Shown: positions 14,918 to 22,419 of the stretch, in pieces
How positions within the stretch are numbered: position 1 is the first letter of the stretch
Layout of the letters: each line of letters opens with the position of its first letter
Assembly: GCA_026392015.1 (NCBI GenBank)
Contig: JAPLCW010000141.1
Coordinates: forward strand, 1-32,888
From: Candidatus Auribacterota bacterium
GTDB taxonomy: Bacteria > Auribacterota > Tritonobacteria > UBA1439
Length of the DNA: 32,888 nt
Reading direction: 5' to 3'
Notes under the pieces: generated by a model
The model's input: the letters and a program-made list of their open reading frames with translations, nothing else
What the model was told of the DNA's origin: nothing
Databases searched by the model: none
Position numbers and translations under genes: made by a program

Positions 14918-15529
14918 TCATGGCTGTGATACATTATGTTGCCCCAGTAGTTCGCGCCACTCAGTTTCGCTGATCTTCGCACCTCCTTTCTCAACGGAAA
15001 TCAGCCCTGTATTGTGTTCTTCTCGCTCTTCTTCGGGAGCTGCAGAAAACATTTCCCACCTCCGGCAGAATGTGCCCGGAAGTTCTATATCCACCTCCAC
15101 ATCGCCGTTTTGATAATAGCGTGTTTCCACAAGCCGTGCACCTTTAAGAAAACCCTCAGCCCGTTCGTTCCCCGTTCCCCCTGCGGGCTGCGAGGTCACG
15201 CCCCCCACATGCTTCACCATATTCTTATACGCCTCGAGCATCGCAGCCCGCTTCGCCATGAGCTTCTGCTTCGCCTTCGATCCGGGTGAGGCGGGAGGGC
15301 GTCCCCTCCCTGTGGCGGTCAGCGGTTCGCTCGGCGGCGACCCCGACCCGGACGACGGTGATGGAACGGGGGGGGGAGGGCCAGCCCACATCATGCCGGG
15401 GTATATACAGAGGGCAGATGCGCACAGAATGCAAATAACAATAATATGGCCAAAGCCCGTATGCACGTAAGAATGCGGCCTCGCACAATAGGAGAATATA
15501 CCATAAACAACCCTGAATTTCCTCTTCAA
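14918..15529 (-). CDS. Exported single-LPP20-domain protein
   Basis: About 203 aa from a TTG at 15529. A basic N-region (KRKFR) and a hydrophobic segment (HIIVICILCASALCI) precede AWA-type residues (GMMWAG), giving a signal peptide or anchor. A Pro/Ser/Gly-rich stretch follows, then one LPP20-like module (KQKLMAKRAAMLEAYKNMVK, FLKGARLVETRYYQNGDVEV). The C-terminus is acidic and unrelated. The start is uncertain: the frame is open to 15583 through repeat-like DNA, and no convincing Shine-Dalgarno was found; TTG 15529 (G-rich run upstream) and GTG 15466 are alternatives. It ends 42 bp before the triple-repeat gene, so it is probably first in the operon. Confidence 0.7.
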   Translation of the reverse strand: MKRKFRVVYGIFSYCARPHSYVHTGFGHIIVICILCASALCIYPGMMWAGPPPPVPSPSSGSGSPPSEPLTATGRGRPPASPGSKAKQKLMAKRAAMLEAYKNMVKHVGGVTSQPAGGTGNERAEGFLKGARLVETRYYQNGDVEVDIELPGTFCRRWEMFSAAPEEEREEHNTGLISVEKGGAKISETEWRELLGQHNVSQP

Positions 15530-15670
15530 AAAGAACACCCCCCATTTAGTAGTTAGGGTCTGGTAGCTAGAGGTTAGGGACAATGTTCCCTTAACTACTA
15601 ACTTTTAGCTCTTGGATTAGATCATCCCAAGAATGTCTCCGCACGATCCGCTATTCATCCTCCCCTCTCT

Positions 15671-15901
15671 TCACCTCAATCTGGCAGCCCCCCCGCCGGA
15701 GCCGACCAATTCCCGATAGCGCAGCAGTGCTTTCTCCGCCCATTCTTTGAACAGGAGCCTGGATTTTTCGATGCTGATGTTGTAGTGGAGGAGCATTTCT
15801 AGTGTCACTCCGTACAGATTCAGCACGCCTGCCTCCAATAGACTATCCAACTCGCTGAATATTTCATTTTTGCACGCATCGCCCTCGCTGTTTATCTTCA
15901 T
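15671..15901 (-). CDS. Hypothetical protein, 76 aa
   Basis: ATG 15901 has a strong Shine-Dalgarno (GGAGG, 6 nt spacing). The product is soluble and predicted helical (EIFSELDSLLEAGVLNLYGV, EMLLHYNISIEKSRLLFKEW, LLRYREL) with a Gly/Ala/Arg tail. No signal peptide or recognised domain. It lies upstream of the envelope cluster in the same direction, with about 140 bp between. It could be a cytoplasmic helper or regulator of that cluster, but nothing in the sequence shows this. Confidence 0.55.
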   Translation of the reverse strand: MKINSEGDACKNEIFSELDSLLEAGVLNLYGVTLEMLLHYNISIEKSRLLFKEWAEKALLRYRELVGSGGGAARLR

Positions 15902-16267
15902 CCCGGGCCTCCATTCTTCTCGCTATCCCTTCGGGCGCATCGTTCGTCTCTTGCTCTGTAAAGATGGCGCCAATTTATTCTTATAGCAAGAACAGTGCCA
16001 AACTTCTGAAAATTATCCCGTCGCAATCAATATTTTATTCTTTTGCGTGCCAATATATTACAACGCGAATGCGGGCGTGCATAATTAGATCCATCATCCG
16101 CGCCTGAATCACGTGCTCCGAATCGGCGGACTTTTGCAGGGACATGCTCCATTCCGGCGCATTATGCGCGCTGCCCAAAATTGCGGATAACCTAGGTGGG
16201 CGGATCCTTAGTACACATAGTCATAACTACGGTGACATAATAGAGGACATACAAAATAATCTATCCT
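15902..16267. other. AT-rich intergenic region
   Basis: No gene is supported. It should contain the promoter of the 76-aa gene, not resolved. Together with the repeats that follow, this leaves more than 1 kb without coding sequence before the sigma-54 activator. Confidence 0.4.
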
Positions 16268-16365
16268 GTCATTGCGAGGAGCCGGAGGCGACGAAGCAAT
16301 CTCTCGCTCAAAAAGGCCAACATAGTAGAGATTGCCGCGCCCCACTCCATGGGGCTCACAATGAC
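16268..16365. repeat. GTCATTGCGAGG palindromic repeat
   Basis: Begins GTCATTGCGAGGAGCCGGAG and GCGACGAAGCAATCTC, and closes with GAGATTGCCGCGCC and TCACAATGAC, giving an imperfect long palindrome of about 98 bp. This motif type is a common dispersed repeat in diverse bacteria. Single copy in this window. Confidence 0.65.
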
Positions 16366-16442
16366 GCATTATGAATGATTGAGCCTGTAATGAACGGCTA
16401 ACAATAATATACTACTTCACCGAACTTATGACCCAGAGCACT

Positions 16443-16600
16443 TAGCCTGGATTATTCACCAACTATTAATGTTTTAACCGCGGATTACGCTGATTACGCG
16501 GATTTGCATTGTGTAATCCGCCTAATCCGCAGAATCCGCGGTTGCTTACTTTGATCCATTTAAATTGCTCTTTTATGCTTCTAATGAATAATCCAGGGTA
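16443..16600. repeat. MITE-3 copy 2
   Basis: Terminal inverted repeats AGCCTGGATTATTCACC and TGAATAATCCAGGGT, with a core AACCGCGGATTACGCTGATT that is itself palindromic with AATCCGCGGTT. The inverted copy at 24270-24425 is closely similar. Non-coding. Confidence 0.78.
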
Positions 16601-16642
16601 AAATTTACCCCCTATCGGTGCTGCCGACAACGGTGCTTCCGA

Positions 16643-16903
16643 CCAGGAGATTCCCCAAAATATTGGGCACTAACTTCATTACTGAATAATTACTAGAGAG
16701 ATACAAAATTTAGCATCTGTACTACTCCAGGTTTGGAAAAAGAAGAGATCATATATTTCACCGCGGAGACGCGGAGGACGCAGAGATGATAGATCATGCA
16801 GAGAGCCGGGCTGTTATGAATTATTCTTTGCGATCGCTCTTTGCGTGCTCTGCGCCTCTGCGGTGAGCTATTAGTCTTTTGAAAAAAACTGTGAAAGTCC
16901 TGG
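16643..16903 (+). repeat. MITE-2 copy 3
   Basis: About 261 bp with ends CCAGGAGATTCCCC and GTGAAAGTCCTGG. The core matches the copies at 2065 and 3818. Near-identical sequences GTGCTTCCGAC and GTGCTGCCGAC lie on either side, possibly a decayed target duplication. It sits directly upstream of the sigma-54 activator promoter. Confidence 0.8.
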
Positions 16904-16917
16904 GTGCTGCCGACAAA

Positions 16918-16946
16918 TTGCTTTCATCCTTTCGTTTTGTTATAGT
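16918..16946 (+). promoter_or_regulatory. Promoter TTGCTT-17-TATAGT, near-leaderless
   Basis: TTGCTT (16918-16923) and TATAGT (16941-16946) with a 17-nt spacer. ATG 16956 follows only 9 nt later without a Shine-Dalgarno, so the leader would be about 0-3 nt. Confidence 0.6.
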
Positions 16947-16955
16947 CATTTCGCT

Positions 16956-18464
16956 ATGACACTCAAGAAGGAGGATACAGGCCTCAGCCTCCTTAGCAGG
17001 GAGCAGCTTGTGGAGCTTCTCCAAGCCGATTTCCTGCTCAACTCCACACTCGCATCGGACAAGGTGCTCGAATCACTCATGGAGCTCGTCAACAGGCTTC
17101 TCGATGCGGAGGCGAGCTCCCTTATCCTCATCGACGAGAGGGGAGAGCGTCTTTTCTTCAGGGCAGCCGCCGGAGAGAAGGCCGACCAGCTCTCGCGCTT
17201 CACCCTCGACGCGGGCAAGGGTATCGTAGGGTGGGTGATCGGGAATGCAAAACCCTACCTCACGGACGATGTCAGTTCCGATCCCCTCTGGTCGCAGGAT
17301 ATTTCCACGCGCATCGGTTTCCCCACTCGCTCGCTCCTATGCGTCCCGCTCCTCAGCCGCGGCACGCTCATCGGGGCGATCGAGGCAATTAACAAGAAAG
17401 GGGGGAAGGGATTCGGTGATTCAGACGTCGCCCTCCTCACCGCGCTCGCGCCCCACGCCGCGCTCGCGATCGAGAATGCCCGACTCCACACGGAATTGGA
17501 AAGGGACAACGAAAAGATTCTCGAGGAGATAAGGCTTGAGCACCATATCATCGGCAACTCGCCGCGGATAGCGCAGCTCCTCGATCTCATCCGCAAGGTC
17601 ACGCCCAGCGACTCCACCCTCCTTATACGCGGCGAGAGCGGGACCGGCAAGGAACTCATCGCGAGGACGATCCACTACAACTCCCCGCGCCGCGGCAAGC
17701 CGTTCACCTGCGTGAACTGCACGCTCTACAGCGAGACGCTCATTGAGAGCGAGCTCTTCGGGCATGAGCAGGGATCGTTCACCGGCGCCTCGAAGAGGCG
17801 GATCGGCCGCTTCGAGCAGGCCGACGGCGGGACCGTCTTTCTCGATGAGGTGGGGAGCGTCTCTCCGGACGCCCAGCTCAAGCTGTTGCGCGTGCTTGAG
17901 AATCGCGAGTTCGAGCGGCTGGGAGGCTCCGAGACGATCAGGGTCAACGTGCGCGTCATCGCCGCAACGAACGAAGACCTCGAGAGCGCCATCAGGAGCG
18001 GTCGCTTCCGCGAAGACCTTTACTACCGGCTCAAGGTGATCGAAATCAACGCCCCGGCGCTCCGCGAGCTCCGGGAGGACATCCCCGGGCTCGTCACGTA
18101 TTTTCTCCATGACCTGGTACAGAGGATGGGGCGGCAGGTGCGCGAGGTGAGTCCTGAGGCGATGTCCCTCCTCACCTCCTATCGATGGCCGGGCAACGTG
18201 CGCGAGCTCAAGAACACCATCGAACGGGCAGTCGTCCTCGGGAGCGGCAGCACTCTCCTTCCCGAGCACCTCCCTGTGGAGATCCGCGCAATGTCGCACG
18301 AGAAGCAGGGCGGCCCGGCGCTCAAGGATGCCGAGCGGGAGCACATCCTCCAGGTGCTCGAGGAGGCGAACTGGAATAAGAGCAAGGCAGCCTCAATGCT
18401 CGGCATTTCCCGCAACCGGCTGGACAGGAAGATCGTGGCCTACAAGATCACGCGAGCCTCGTAA
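16956..18464 (+). CDS. GAF-AAA+-Fis sigma-54-dependent transcriptional activator
   Basis: A 502-aa bacterial enhancer-binding protein (NifA/FhlA type) that remodels sigma-54 polymerase using ATP. Domains are a GAF sensor (about 35-180), a coiled linker (180-193), an AAA+ domain (about 198-425) and a C-terminal Fis-type helix-turn-helix (472-495, NWNKSKAASMLGISRNRLDR). Key motifs are Walker A GESGTGKE (226-233), sigma-54-contact loop GSFTGA (273-278, Ser instead of the usual Ala), Walker B GGTVFLDEVG (291-300) and FREDLYYRL (351-359). There is no receiver domain, so small-molecule or redox sensing by GAF is likely. It is an orphan gene. I found no clear -24/-12 promoter in the window, so targets are unknown. 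Confidence 0.95.
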   Translation: MTLKKEDTGLSLLSREQLVELLQADFLLNSTLASDKVLESLMELVNRLLDAEASSLILIDERGERLFFRAAAGEKADQLSRFTLDAGKGIVGWVIGNAKPYLTDDVSSDPLWSQDISTRIGFPTRSLLCVPLLSRGTLIGAIEAINKKGGKGFGDSDVALLTALAPHAALAIENARLHTELERDNEKILEEIRLEHHIIGNSPRIAQLLDLIRKVTPSDSTLLIRGESGTGKELIARTIHYNSPRRGKPFTCVNCTLYSETLIESELFGHEQGSFTGASKRRIGRFEQADGGTVFLDEVGSVSPDAQLKLLRVLENREFERLGGSETIRVNVRVIAATNEDLESAIRSGRFREDLYYRLKVIEINAPALRELREDIPGLVTYFLHDLVQRMGRQVREVSPEAMSLLTSYRWPGNVRELKNTIERAVVLGSGSTLLPEHLPVEIRAMSHEKQGGPALKDAEREHILQVLEEANWNKSKAASMLGISRNRLDRKIVAYKITRAS

Positions 18465-18637
18465 TGCAGTAGCCAGAAGACAGAAGACAGTAGTTGGGGA
18501 AACCGCAGATCGGTCGCTTACCAGCCTTAGATCAAAATATTCCGCCCGAGACCGATTCTTTACATGAAGACATAACAAATCTACTGGGTCAAGTACCCTG
18601 GGGGCTGCGGGCTTTGTCCGGACATGCAGATTTTATT
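18465..18637. other. Short intergenic region
   Basis: No gene or clear terminator was identified downstream of the sigma-54 activator. The stretch AGTAGCCAGAAGACAGAAGA is a simple purine-rich repeat. Confidence 0.35.
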
Positions 18638-18744
18638 GTAGCCACGGATAGACAGTGTGGGAGCGGCTTCCCGCCGCGATAATCGGGGCAAGATGCCCCT
18701 CCCACAATTGAACCACCTGAGACAATCCGGGTTCATCCGTGGTT
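18638..18744. repeat. Nested palindromic repeat
   Basis: Outer ends GTAGCCACGGATAGACA and TTCATCCGTGGTT form an inverted repeat. Inside is a second palindrome beginning TGTGGGAGCGGCTTCCCGCC and ending GCCCCTCCCACA. No coding capacity. Confidence 0.6.
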
Positions 18745-18781
18745 TATATACGGCTGTGAAACTGACCCATGACTAAAAATT

Positions 18782-18920
18782 GTAATGGATCAGTCTCGCT
18801 GGGGTGCGAATTCTAAAACATGTCACTCCTGCGGAAGCAGGAGTCCAAGCTTTATGCTGGATCCCCGCTTTCGCGGGGATGACAATTGAACTGAATACCC
18901 CACCAAGACTGACCCCTTAC
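18782..18920 (+). repeat. MITE-1 copy F (diverged)
   Basis: A 139-bp copy with ends GTAATGGATCAGTCTCGCTG and GACTGACCCCTTAC. The internal hairpins CTCCTGCGGAAGCAGGAG and CCCCGCTTTCGCGGGG are intact. Flanks TAAAAATT and TAAAAAAT look like a target duplication with mutations. It is more diverged from the other copies, suggesting an older insertion or a subfamily. Confidence 0.75.
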
Positions 18921-18939
18921 TAAAAAATACAAAAAAATA

Positions 18940-18968
18940 TTGACACTGAATAGGCCGTTACGTATAGT
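18940..18968 (+). promoter_or_regulatory. Promoter TTGACA-17-TATAGT for the 72-aa lipoprotein
   Basis: Consensus TTGACA (18940-18945), 17-nt spacer and TATAGT (18963-18968). The leader is about 37 nt and includes a GGGAGG Shine-Dalgarno 6 nt before ATG 19013. Confidence 0.8.
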
Positions 18969-19012
18969 GTGTCAAGAAGAATCAGGATAGGCTGTTATCC
19001 CGGGAGGGTACA

Positions 19013-19231
19013 ATGGCGAAAAGATTTACGGTTACGATGCTCCTGCTAGCCGCTGTGCTGATCTGTGTCGCCGGTTGCCGCAACTATGGCTACAGACCTG
19101 CGTTTGCAGGCGGGCCGCACATCGGTTATAAGCCTTATTGGCCAATACCTGTCTTTATAAACCATGGGCCGGTGCCGTACGAAGAGCTTAAAGAGGTTTA
19201 CCCTCCGCAGCTGAATATATCGTCAAAGTAG
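19013..19231 (+). CDS. Small lipoprotein, 72 aa
   Basis: Signal peptide MAKRFTVTMLLLAAVLICVA with lipobox VAGC (Cys22). The mature 50 residues are rich in Gly, Pro and Tyr (NYGYRPAFAGGPHIGYKPYW, then PIPVFINHGPVPYEELKEVY). No known domain. A strong consensus promoter and Shine-Dalgarno suggest good expression. The gene is monocistronic, with its terminator lying inside the 3' end of the convergent CobA-HemD gene. Confidence 0.85.
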   Translation: MAKRFTVTMLLLAAVLICVAGCRNYGYRPAFAGGPHIGYKPYWPIPVFINHGPVPYEELKEVYPPQLNISSK

Positions 19232-19252
19232 ATCCTGGCGATCCGGACATAC

Positions 19253-20809
19253 TTATACGGGCACACTTCCTATACGGTGTGCCTGTTTTCTTTTCCAGTA
19301 GTGCACGATTGCCGCCACAAGCCCCTCGTCGGTATGCTGTTTTGCCTCCACCGCCACCTTCAACCCGAGGGTTCTTGCCGCCATCGCAGTGACGGGTCCG
19401 ATCGCCGCGCACAGGGGAGCATGAAATTTCTCCGCCGAAATTTTCTTGAGCATACGCGCATACCCTTCGGCAATCGACGGGCTCGTGAGAAGTATAAAAT
19501 CGATCCTCTCCTTTGTAATCAGAGTTCCTAGTTCACGGAGAATTCTCTCCGATATCACTGTCCTGTAGGCGTGCACCTCCACACACCGCCCCCCGAGACG
19601 GGCGAGCGCGTCGGGCAGCTCTCTCCCGGCGAGGTCGCTGCGGGGAAGCAGGAAAGATCTCCCCTTTACCTCGCCGCGCGACGATAATTTCCTGACGATG
19701 GCAGCCGTCGTGAAACTCGGAGGGACGCACTCCGCGCGCACGCCCCACCGACGCAGTTCCGCCTCAGTGGCTCCTCCAATGGCGCAGATCCGCACTCCCG
19801 CTAGGGCTCGCGCATCGAGGTTGCGGAGATGTAGGCGGCCCATGAATGCCCGGACTGCGTTCACACTCGTGAAGATGATCCAGCCGTAGCCCCGGACCCT
19901 CCGTATCTCTTTATCCAATGGAGCGAAGCTTCGCGCGGGCCGTATCCGGATGAGGGGGTTCACATAGGGTATTGCCCCACATCGTTCGAGAAGTTTCACA
20001 ATACCCTCCGCCTGTGCATAGGGGCGAGTCACGAGCACCCTCACCCCGCGTAGGGGCACCGCAGCCCGGCGACTCACTTTCTTTCTGAGAGAGACGGCTT
20101 TGCCCACCACGAGAATCGCCGGCGCGGTGATGCGTCTCTGCCTGGCGATGTGCGCAATCCTCGCGAGGGGCGCGGTGATAACACGCTCTCGCGGAGTGGT
20201 GCCATTCTCGACGAGCGCCGCGGGCAGGAGTGGGCTCTTCCCCGCCGCGAGGAAACGCCGCACGATCTCCGCGAGATTCCTGACTCCCATGAGGACGACA
20301 AATGTCGAATCGGCCTTCAGCAGGTTCTTCCAGTCGACCCCATTCCGGTCCTCCAGATCGGCCTCGTGACCGGTAAGGATTGTCACAGACGAGCTTACAC
20401 CCCTCATGGTGAGCGGGATTCCCGCGCAGGAAGGGACTGCGAGCGCCGCCGAGACCCCCGGGACAACTTCACAGGCTATGCGGTTTCTCAGGAGATGGAG
20501 CAGCTCCTCGGCGCCGCGCCCGAAGAGGATCGGGTCTCCCCCCTTGAGGCGCACCACAATTTTCCCCCGCTGGGCGTTGCGCACGAGCAGCCTGTTGATT
20601 TCCTTCTGGGGGATATTTTTCCGCCCGCCTATCTTCCCGACGGATATCCTCTCCGCGTCTTCCCTCGCGGAGAGAAGGAGGGAAGGATTGGCGAGGTGAT
20701 CGTAGAGGATAACATCCGCGAGGGCAAGGATGCTCCTGCCCTTCTCCGTGATGAGGCCGGGGTCGCCAGGTCCGGCGCCCACGAGGTACACTTTGCCCGA
20801 TGATTTCAT
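19253..20809 (-). CDS. cobA-hemD: Uroporphyrinogen-III C-methyltransferase / uroporphyrinogen-III synthase fusion
   Basis: A 518-aa bifunctional cytoplasmic enzyme of tetrapyrrole synthesis. The N-terminal half (about 5-245) is SUMT/CobA, which methylates uroporphyrinogen III to precorrin-2 using SAM. Motifs are VYLVGAGPGDPGLIT (7-21) and VVRLKGGDPILFGRG (85-99). The C-terminal half (about 255-510) is HemD, which cyclises hydroxymethylbilane (start RGVRVLVTRPYAQAEG; later IIFTSVNAVRAF, DFILLTSPS). Such fusions are known in several phyla. ATG 20809 is chosen over 20839 because the domain starts there; no strong Shine-Dalgarno. It lies downstream of the precorrin-2 dehydrogenase gene in the same direction, interrupted by MITE-1 copy C. 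Its last codons overlap the terminator of the convergent lipoprotein gene. Confidence 0.93.
   Translation of the reverse strand: MKSSGKVYLVGAGPGDPGLITEKGRSILALADVILYDHLANPSLLLSAREDAERISVGKIGGRKNIPQKEINRLLVRNAQRGKIVVRLKGGDPILFGRGAEELLHLLRNRIACEVVPGVSAALAVPSCAGIPLTMRGVSSSVTILTGHEADLEDRNGVDWKNLLKADSTFVVLMGVRNLAEIVRRFLAAGKSPLLPAALVENGTTPRERVITAPLARIAHIARQRRITAPAILVVGKAVSLRKKVSRRAAVPLRGVRVLVTRPYAQAEGIVKLLERCGAIPYVNPLIRIRPARSFAPLDKEIRRVRGYGWIIFTSVNAVRAFMGRLHLRNLDARALAGVRICAIGGATEAELRRWGVRAECVPPSFTTAAIVRKLSSRGEVKGRSFLLPRSDLAGRELPDALARLGGRCVEVHAYRTVISERILRELGTLITKERIDFILLTSPSIAEGYARMLKKISAEKFHAPLCAAIGPVTAMAARTLGLKVAVEAKQHTDEGLVAAIVHYWKRKQAHRIGSVPV
19260..19294 (+). terminator. Terminator embedded in the cobA-hemD 3' end
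   Basis: Hairpin GGCACAC (19260-19266) / GTGTGCC (19277-19283) followed by TGTTTTCTTTT. It serves the plus-strand lipoprotein gene while also encoding the last codons of the minus-strand fusion enzyme. Confidence 0.75.
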
Positions 20810-20890
20810 AGTCACCGCTTTCAGAATAATAAAAGACAAAATTCAAAAGACAAAATAAGTCCAAATGGCATAATCAAAATACCAAAACCG

Positions 20891-21049
20891 GTAATGCATC
20901 ACTTACGGGTGGTACATTGCTGAATATGTCATTCCTGCGAAAGCAGGAATCCAGGTTTCATACTGGATCCCCGCTCGAGTTTACACTGAGCGCAGTCGAA
21001 GTGCCGGGATGACAAGTAAAAGGGATACCACACATAAGTGACCCATTAC
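20891..21049 (+). repeat. MITE-1 copy C with 8-bp TSD
   Basis: A 159-bp copy with ends GTAATGCATCACTTACGGGT and AAGTGACCCATTAC. Perfect flanking direct repeat CAAAACCG (20883-20890 and 21050-21057). It is inserted between the two siroheme genes. Confidence 0.88.
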
Positions 21050-21169
21050 CAAAACCGAGTAAAGTGCCTTCGGAGGTAAATATTTTGGCTTAACCACGAA
21101 TGTCACTCCGGCGTGCAGGCACGAATTGAACGAATAGAATTTGTCTTTCATTGCATTCTATGATTTCCC

Positions 21170-21207
21170 TAACTACTAACTACTAACTACTAACTACTAG
21201 CTTCTGG
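21170..21207. repeat. Simple direct repeats (TAACTAC)n
   Basis: Tandem heptamer-like units CTAACTACTAACTACTAACT extend over about 35 bp just beyond the end of the precorrin-2 dehydrogenase gene. A similar but shorter tract lies near 15545-15605 upstream of the LPP20 gene. Confidence 0.6.
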
Positions 21208-21214
21208 CTGCCAG

Positions 21215-21868
21215 CTACTGCTTCCCGTTGATTGCTTTTTCAACTATTTCTTCCATCGCACGCCGCACGGCAGCCTTCTTGCCCGCCCGGAGGAGCCGGA
21301 CCATCGCGGGACTTGCCATCGCGTGGAAGACTCCGGCGCGCTTCGCCTGTGGTACACGGTGCGCCACTCGTGGCCTGAGACCGGTTGCCATTCGCAGGAG
21401 CTCGGCGTATTCGCTTCCGTATCTCATGGATAGCTCTTTGCCTATCCGCGCCGCGAGAGCGGGGCTTGCGCCCCCGGTGGAAATGGCGATCTGAAGACGG
21501 CCGCGCCGCACGACCGACGGCAGGTAAAAATCGCAGTGCGCGGGAGAATCGGCGACGTTGGCCATCACCCCTTTCGCCGCCGCTTCGGAGGCGACGCGCG
21601 CGTTGACCGCAGGGTCATCCGTGGCGCACAGTGCGATGAATTTTCCTTTGAGATCGGAGGCGCGGAAACGCCGTCGGAATAAGTTTACGATGTTTTTCCC
21701 TGCGAGGCGCGCGATCCCGGGAGTTGCCATTTTCGCCACGACGGTAACAGTTGCGCCGGTGGCGACGAGCCCTCTCACCTTCCGCTCTGCAACCCGGCCG
21801 CCCCCTACCACAATGCAGTTCCGTCCGCGCAGGTCGAGGTAAATCGGATACAGGGCGCGCGCGCGCAT
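21215..21868 (-). CDS. Precorrin-2 dehydrogenase / sirohydrochlorin ferrochelatase
   Basis: A 217-aa cytoplasmic enzyme of the Met8/CysG N-terminal family, which oxidises precorrin-2 with NAD+ to sirohydrochlorin and may insert iron to give siroheme. The Rossmann motif VVGGGRVAERKVRGL (16-30) and the family signature ADSPAHCDFYLPSVVRRGRL with ISTGGASPALAARIGKEL are intact. The start ATG overlaps the stop codon of the preceding gene by one base (TGATG), implying translational coupling. Together with CobA-HemD it supplies siroheme, the cofactor of sulfite/nitrite reductases, which fits the adjacent serine acetyltransferase. Confidence 0.92.
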   Translation of the reverse strand: MRARALYPIYLDLRGRNCIVVGGGRVAERKVRGLVATGATVTVVAKMATPGIARLAGKNIVNLFRRRFRASDLKGKFIALCATDDPAVNARVASEAAAKGVMANVADSPAHCDFYLPSVVRRGRLQIAISTGGASPALAARIGKELSMRYGSEYAELLRMATGLRPRVAHRVPQAKRAGVFHAMASPAMVRLLRAGKKAAVRRAMEEIVEKAINGKQ

Positions 21869-22305
21869 CAGTTTCTTCCCGTCATCAGATTATTTCCCCA
21901 TCCCTGCTCGATCTTCTTCACCATGAAGCAATTTCGCCGGATGTCTATTGTCCCATGCATCACGATCGGCGTCCCCCTCTTCAGATCCTTGAGGAGTTTT
22001 GCGCTCTTCGCATTGGATTCCATCCGACAAGTCAGATCCCCTCCGCCGGCGGCGACGCAGAACGACAGGGGATGACGGGAGGATTTTCCGGGCTGCGCCT
22101 GAAGGCCGCTGAGGCTTTCGGAGTCACTCACGAATCGAGCCTTCACCCTGAGCGCACAGCCGGCAAACTCCTGAATTTTTGCAAAATCCCCTTCCGATGT
22201 TCCGAACCATTGTTCTTTAGGCTCTTCAGGTACGGCATAGGATAATGCCATGAGGCAACACACTATAACGCCACCCCGCACCGCCGATTGCAGAATTCTC
22301 ATCAT
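21868..22305 (-). CDS. Exported protein, possible OB-fold
   Basis: About 145 aa. Signal peptide from MMRILQSAVRGGVIVCCLMA to near SYA. The mature part has a beta-rich pattern: a KIQEFAGCALRVKARFVSDS strand pair, SFCVAAGGGDLTCRM, and GTPIVMHGTIDIRRNCFMVK, which looks like a small OB-fold of the kind found in periplasmic tRNA-anti-like proteins. No firm family. The frame opens at 22362, but ATG 22305 follows a G-rich Shine-Dalgarno (GGGGGA) and begins the signal peptide. It is translationally coupled (TGATG) to the precorrin-2 dehydrogenase gene, an odd pairing of an exported and a cytoplasmic protein. Confidence 0.72.
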   Translation of the reverse strand: MMRILQSAVRGGVIVCCLMALSYAVPEEPKEQWFGTSEGDFAKIQEFAGCALRVKARFVSDSESLSGLQAQPGKSSRHPLSFCVAAGGGDLTCRMESNAKSAKLLKDLKRGTPIVMHGTIDIRRNCFMVKKIEQGWGNNLMTGRN

Positions 22306-22362
22306 TCCCATTCCCCCTATGCCAGAAACTATACACCACTGCCGCGCCGGAAGTAAATCCAT

Positions 22363-22391
22363 TAGTCAAAGCATCCTGCTCGTGCTATACT
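22363..22391 (+). promoter_or_regulatory. Putative promoter of the serine acetyltransferase gene
   Basis: TAGTCA (22363-22368) and TATACT (22386-22391), 17-nt spacer, giving a leader of about 20 nt with AAGGAGATC before ATG 22420. The -35 match is moderate. Confidence 0.55.
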
Positions 22392-22419
22392 TCAGCTGAA
22401 ACCAAGGAGATCTCTTCCT

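Noticed and set aside
13757-14929. Plus-strand 390-codon frame opposite the triple LPP20 gene
   Set aside because: Antisense shadow of a GC-rich gene with no RBS and His/Arg-rich shadow-type composition.
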